A DNA stretch of 64,000 bases from Tamarix chinensis (lineage: Eukaryota > Streptophyta > Magnoliopsida > Caryophyllales > Tamaricaceae): positions 65,152,896 through 65,216,895 of the forward strand of contig CM060178.1 of the NCBI GenBank assembly GCA_030549775.1, given 5' to 3'. Shown piece by piece: positions 60,340 through 64,000 of this stretch (position 1 is its first letter; each line of letters begins with the position of its first letter). The position numbers and the translations under genes were made by a program. Under the pieces are notes generated by a model. The model saw only the letters and a program-made list of their open reading frames with translations. It did not search any database and was not told where the DNA came from.

Positions 60340-60454
60340 ATTATTTAATTTTATATTCTGATCATATTATTATATTAGGTTTTTCATATGATATATGCAT
60401 CCAAGTATATACTAGGTTAATTAGTCTTGATAATCATTTTTAATAATATAATTT

Positions 60455-62273
60455 TAGAAGTGCCCTAAAAATTTTTAATTTTACAAATTATATTTAAATA
60501 AATTTTTATTATGAAAATTAATTAAATAATTTATTTTATTAAAATAAAAGGAAAATAATTAGGGTAAATTAATAAGAAATTTATAAGTATTTTAAGTAGA
60601 GGAAATTTGAGTACTTTAGCTAATTAAGGATTTTATTTTGAAAATTTATTAAATAATTATTTTTTAAAAGTATCAAGAATAAAATAGTTTCAAATTAATA
60701 TCAATTTTATAAATAATTTAATTGAAGAAAAATTGTGTGTTTTGCTAATTAAAATGGAAATAATTAATAATCTTTTAAAAATCCTATTTTAGCCTAAAAA
60801 GGGATTTAAATATTATTTTATTTAAGTATTATTATTTTTAAATATCCTAATTAAGTTAATTAACCTAAACCATTATTCTTCTCTTTTTCTTTTTCGTTTT
60901 CCATTTCTTTCTCCCTTTTTCTTTCTTTTTTTTTCTTTTCCTTTCTTCTTCTTTCCTTTTTTTTCTTTTTCTTTTCCTCCCTGATTGGGCCTGCCTTCCC
61001 TCGGCCCAATCCTTCCTTTCCTTCCTCTTTTTGCGACCCTGAGTTCTACACTGCGTCTCGACTCTCTTTCCCTCGAAATGCGCCATTTTAGTAAAAACAT
61101 TTAGCCACGCCTAGCCCGCGCGACCATCGCCCTTCACCCGTCCCTCTCCACGCTGCGTTTTGCTCCTTGTTCCATCTAAATGCATCATTTGGTTTAAAAC
61201 ATTTACGCTCACCATTCCGAACCGCCTGGTTTCCATCCTTTTTCTTTCTTTTCGTTCTTCCCTGGACCACCAGTCCAATCCTTTCTTCCTCTTTTCATCT
61301 TCCCCAACCCTTCGCACCGTCCCCATCGAGCACCTGCAACCTCACCGCCACCTCCAAAACTTTCACAGCCGGTTATGGCTTGTTTCCTTTCTCTCTCTTC
61401 CCCCTAACTCGTTGACCATTTTGAAGCAATCCACTCCCCCATTCCTCGCATAATCTCCCTCTCCGCTAGCCACTTGTAGCCCACGATCGAGGAGTACGCT
61501 GGCTGTCCTCGTCGGCCGGTGCCCACTTCTACCTACCACTCCCCCACCTTCCTTTTGACCCTAACTTACCCTTTAGTCTATAAATACCCTCAAATTGTGC
61601 CTTGTATCGAGTTTTGGTCACTTACCCATAATTCCCCGACATTGTCGCCACCAACCCTATAGACGCCATTTTCGCTGCATGCAACCAACACCACGGCCTG
61701 TTCTGGCCACTCGTGTGCTCCCTGCACCACCCTATAGCAAACTGGATCATCCACCCCTCTTGATTCTTCCTGCACAAGCCACCCCGACTGTGCAAAATAA
61801 CCTTCCCAAATAGCTCTTTCTCCTACCACCGCCGCCCTTCGAACCACCCTTAGCCACCACTTCTGCCACTTCTATCACTTCCTTCACCTCCTATTCTATG
61901 TTGCAAACCATCCTCTACCTTTCCTTTCCTCTCCCTCCCTCTCGTCCACCCTCTCTCTCCTTCTCCATTTGGCCACCACCATCGCTGCCATGCGTTGCCA
62001 CCTTTGGCTGCACCACCACCTCCATTATGCTCCTCTCCCTCTAGGCATTCTTGAACAGCCCAACTTTCACCTCCATTCTCCCAATTTTTTTTCCAACACG
62101 CAAATTTTCCCTTTTTCTTCTCGTTTTTCGGCCTTTGCCACTGCGTCGCCGTGCACCACCACTGGTGCCGCCTATCCCTGCTAGCCTAAGGTTGAACCCT
62201 AGACCCTCTTAACCCTTTTCCCTATTTTTACAAGCCTTAAATTATTTTATTTCAATTATTCTAATATAAACTC

Positions 62274-62324
<51 letters not shown>

Positions 62325-62730
62325 TATTATTATTTCCATTTTTAATATGTATTATTATTTTTATTAATATCAACGTTTTTATTATTATTATGTTGAGGGC
62401 TAAAGCCCTATTTTAATTTTTAATTCCATTTTAGCACTATTACCCTTATTATTTCTATTATTACTACCATTAATATTGATATGTTATAGGTATAATTATT
62501 ATTATTATTTCCTATTTCGAATTTCTATTATTCTTATTCCATTATTATTAATACAACTATTTTACCATTAGTGTTGTTAGTAATGTTATTATTTTTACTA
62601 TTGTTGTTATTATTATTATTACTAAATTTGGTTATTTATTTTAGTAATATTACTAATATTATTATTATTTTAGTAAAGGGGCTGAAGCCCTTATTTTACT
62701 TTGCTTTGAATAATGTCCTTGATATTATTA

Positions 62731-62762
<32 letters not shown>

Positions 62763-62809
62763 TATATTATGATTGATATTATTTTTAGTATCTTTGCCAT
62801 TTTTATTTT

Positions 62810-62870
<61 letters not shown>

Positions 62871-64000
62871 GGGTAAAGTTTTCAACCTTATATTATCAAC
62901 TTTTATAATATTTCTGTTATTTATATATCTTTAACAAAGTTAGTAATTAGTTAAGGTTATTTTATTAATATATTATTATTTATTTAAAAATCTAGTCTTA
63001 TAATAGGTTAGTAATTAACAGAATTTTTAATAGGATGGAGTCTAATTTTAGCTTTTCCCTCAGAATAGGTAAAACCAGTCAAAGCCCTAAGGAGGCGTAG
63101 GAGTGTGCTCCAAGACCGGTGTCGTTTTAGGTAAGGGGTGCTAAGGCCTTTTGTGTCCTTATATGCATTATGTACTTTGCATGCTATGTATCCTATGTTT
63201 ATCATTACTAATTATTTAGTATGTGGTATGATGTGGAGTTGAAGTATGTTTTTGTGTGTTTATATGGCATGTGTATTATGTATATGTGATGATTTGTGTT
63301 GTGACCCTGTAAGACATACATATAACGGTGTCGAAGTGGTTTGAGTGGAAGAAAGGATGGAAAAGGAGGATGGGGAATGAATTTGACCAAGGATGTGAGT
63401 TGACCTAAGTATTCTAATGATTCATGATTGGAAGAATAAAATGAGAAATTTAGGGTTTTGTGTGAAAGAAGTTAATTTATGGTCTTATATGGGAATATCT
63501 AATTTATGGTTTTATATGGGGGAATCTAAATTATGGTTTCATACGGGAGATTCCAGTTTATGGTTTTATGTGGGAGAATCTAATTTATAGTTTTGTATGA
63601 GAGGAATTAATTCATGGTGTTATATGGAAGAATCTAATTTATGGTTTAATTTGTCTAGAAGAATATAATTTGTGGCTTTATATGGGAGAATCTAATTTAT
63701 GGTTTTGTGTGGGAGAATATAATTTATGGTTTTATATGGAAAAATCTAATTTATGGTTTTGTATGGAAGAATTTAATTGATGGTTTTGTATGAAAGGATC
63801 TATTCTAGGATTTGGTATGGATAAATATTTGGTTTTATGTGGATTGAATTTAGGGTTTTGTATGATGGAATCTAGGGTTTACATGGTGGTATTAATGGTT
63901 GTATGGTGGTATTAGGATTGTATGGTGGTATTAATGGTTGTATGGTGGTATTAGGGTTTGCATGGTGGAGTTAATGGTTGTATAGTGGTATTAGATTTTG
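60455..64000 (+). mobile_element. L2-family LTR, copy L2c (runs off the window)
   Basis: It starts near TAGAAGTGCCCTAAAAATT, the counterpart of the L2b start. It follows L2b: polypyrimidine tract (60875-60980), CT-rich patch (61090-62215), ATT microsatellites (62274-62333 and 62812-62870), AAAGGGGCTGAAGCCCTT (62685), AAACCAGTCAAAGCCCTAAGG (63071) and GGGAGAATCTAATTTATGG minisatellite (63440-63790). It then continues into a GGTGGTATTAATGGTTGTAT array at the window end. Frames such as 60865-61453, 61590-62184 and 62571-62876 are composition artefacts. Confidence 0.85.
62274..62333. repeat. (ATT)n microsatellite
   Basis: A trinucleotide run of about 19 units in L2c with one ACT interruption near 62320. 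A second run of similar length is at 62812-62870. Confidence 0.95.

Noticed and set aside
62571..62876. Leucine/isoleucine-run frame resembling a membrane protein
   Set aside because: It is a translation of TTA/ATT microsatellites.

Overview
This window is plant nuclear DNA, AT-rich, made almost entirely of transposable elements. The evidence is a CACTA (En/Spm-type) transposase gene of the TNP2 class, CACTA termini with 3-bp target duplications, several-kilobase LTRs that open TGTAACACC and close GGTGTTACA, and a Cassandra-type LTR with a degenerate 5S rRNA segment. I found no convincing host gene. The six-base TTAGGG telomere-like runs inside the CACTA copies are the type used by many Asparagales, so an Asparagales monocot is possible, but this is a weak hint because the runs are part of transposons.

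Layout. 1-4135: 3' part of a long LTR (family L1, + strand). 4136-4577: orphan CACTA right end. 4578-7439: low-copy sequence with no recognised gene. 7440-9528: complete short CACTA element D (TSD TAG). 9529-10816: spacer and fragments of two other DNA-transposon families. 10817-15620 and 15621-19825: CACTA copies A and B, both on the minus strand and both lacking their left ends. 19826-21627: spacer and a minus-strand L1 LTR cut by the next element. 21628-31568: CACTA element E (+), the only copy with a TNP2 transposase gene, now a pseudogene and broken by LTR sequence. 31569-36740: another L1 LTR (+), split by complete CACTA element C (32120-35889, TSD CTA). 36761-37041: Cassandra LTR. 37042-42771: L1 LTR on the minus strand with its terminal 1.25-1.3 kb in tandem duplicate. 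43016-57419: one solo L1 LTR (TSD TTCCC) holding three nested insertions: an 818-bp LTR-like insert (TSD CAAGTAG), a 5.3-kb L2 LTR on the minus strand (TSD CTAAA/CTAAG) and a 4.57-kb L2 LTR on the plus strand (TSD GGGAG). 57425-58105: end of an outer LTR. 58106-60454: diverged L1-like sequence. 60455-64000: a third L2 LTR that runs off the window.

How the genes relate. Element E carries a TNP2 transposase gene followed by a second multi-exon gene: a Transposase_24 region, a TNP1/En-Spm-like module, a basic linker, and a Ulp1-like (C48) cysteine-protease module. Copies A, B and C keep parts of the second gene and have no TNP2, so if mobile they would depend on a transposase supplied in trans. 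A, B and C carry different internal deletions, and the deletions in B and C remove different exons. All coding copies here contain stops, deletions or lost splice sites; aligning them shows which residues are ancestral.

About 30 kb of LTR sequence is present, yet I recognise no gag-pol coding sequence. The LTR families share a stem-loop near the 3' end followed by a GTGGCGGTAACA-type box. Family assignments come from reading the sequence by eye; no database search was possible.
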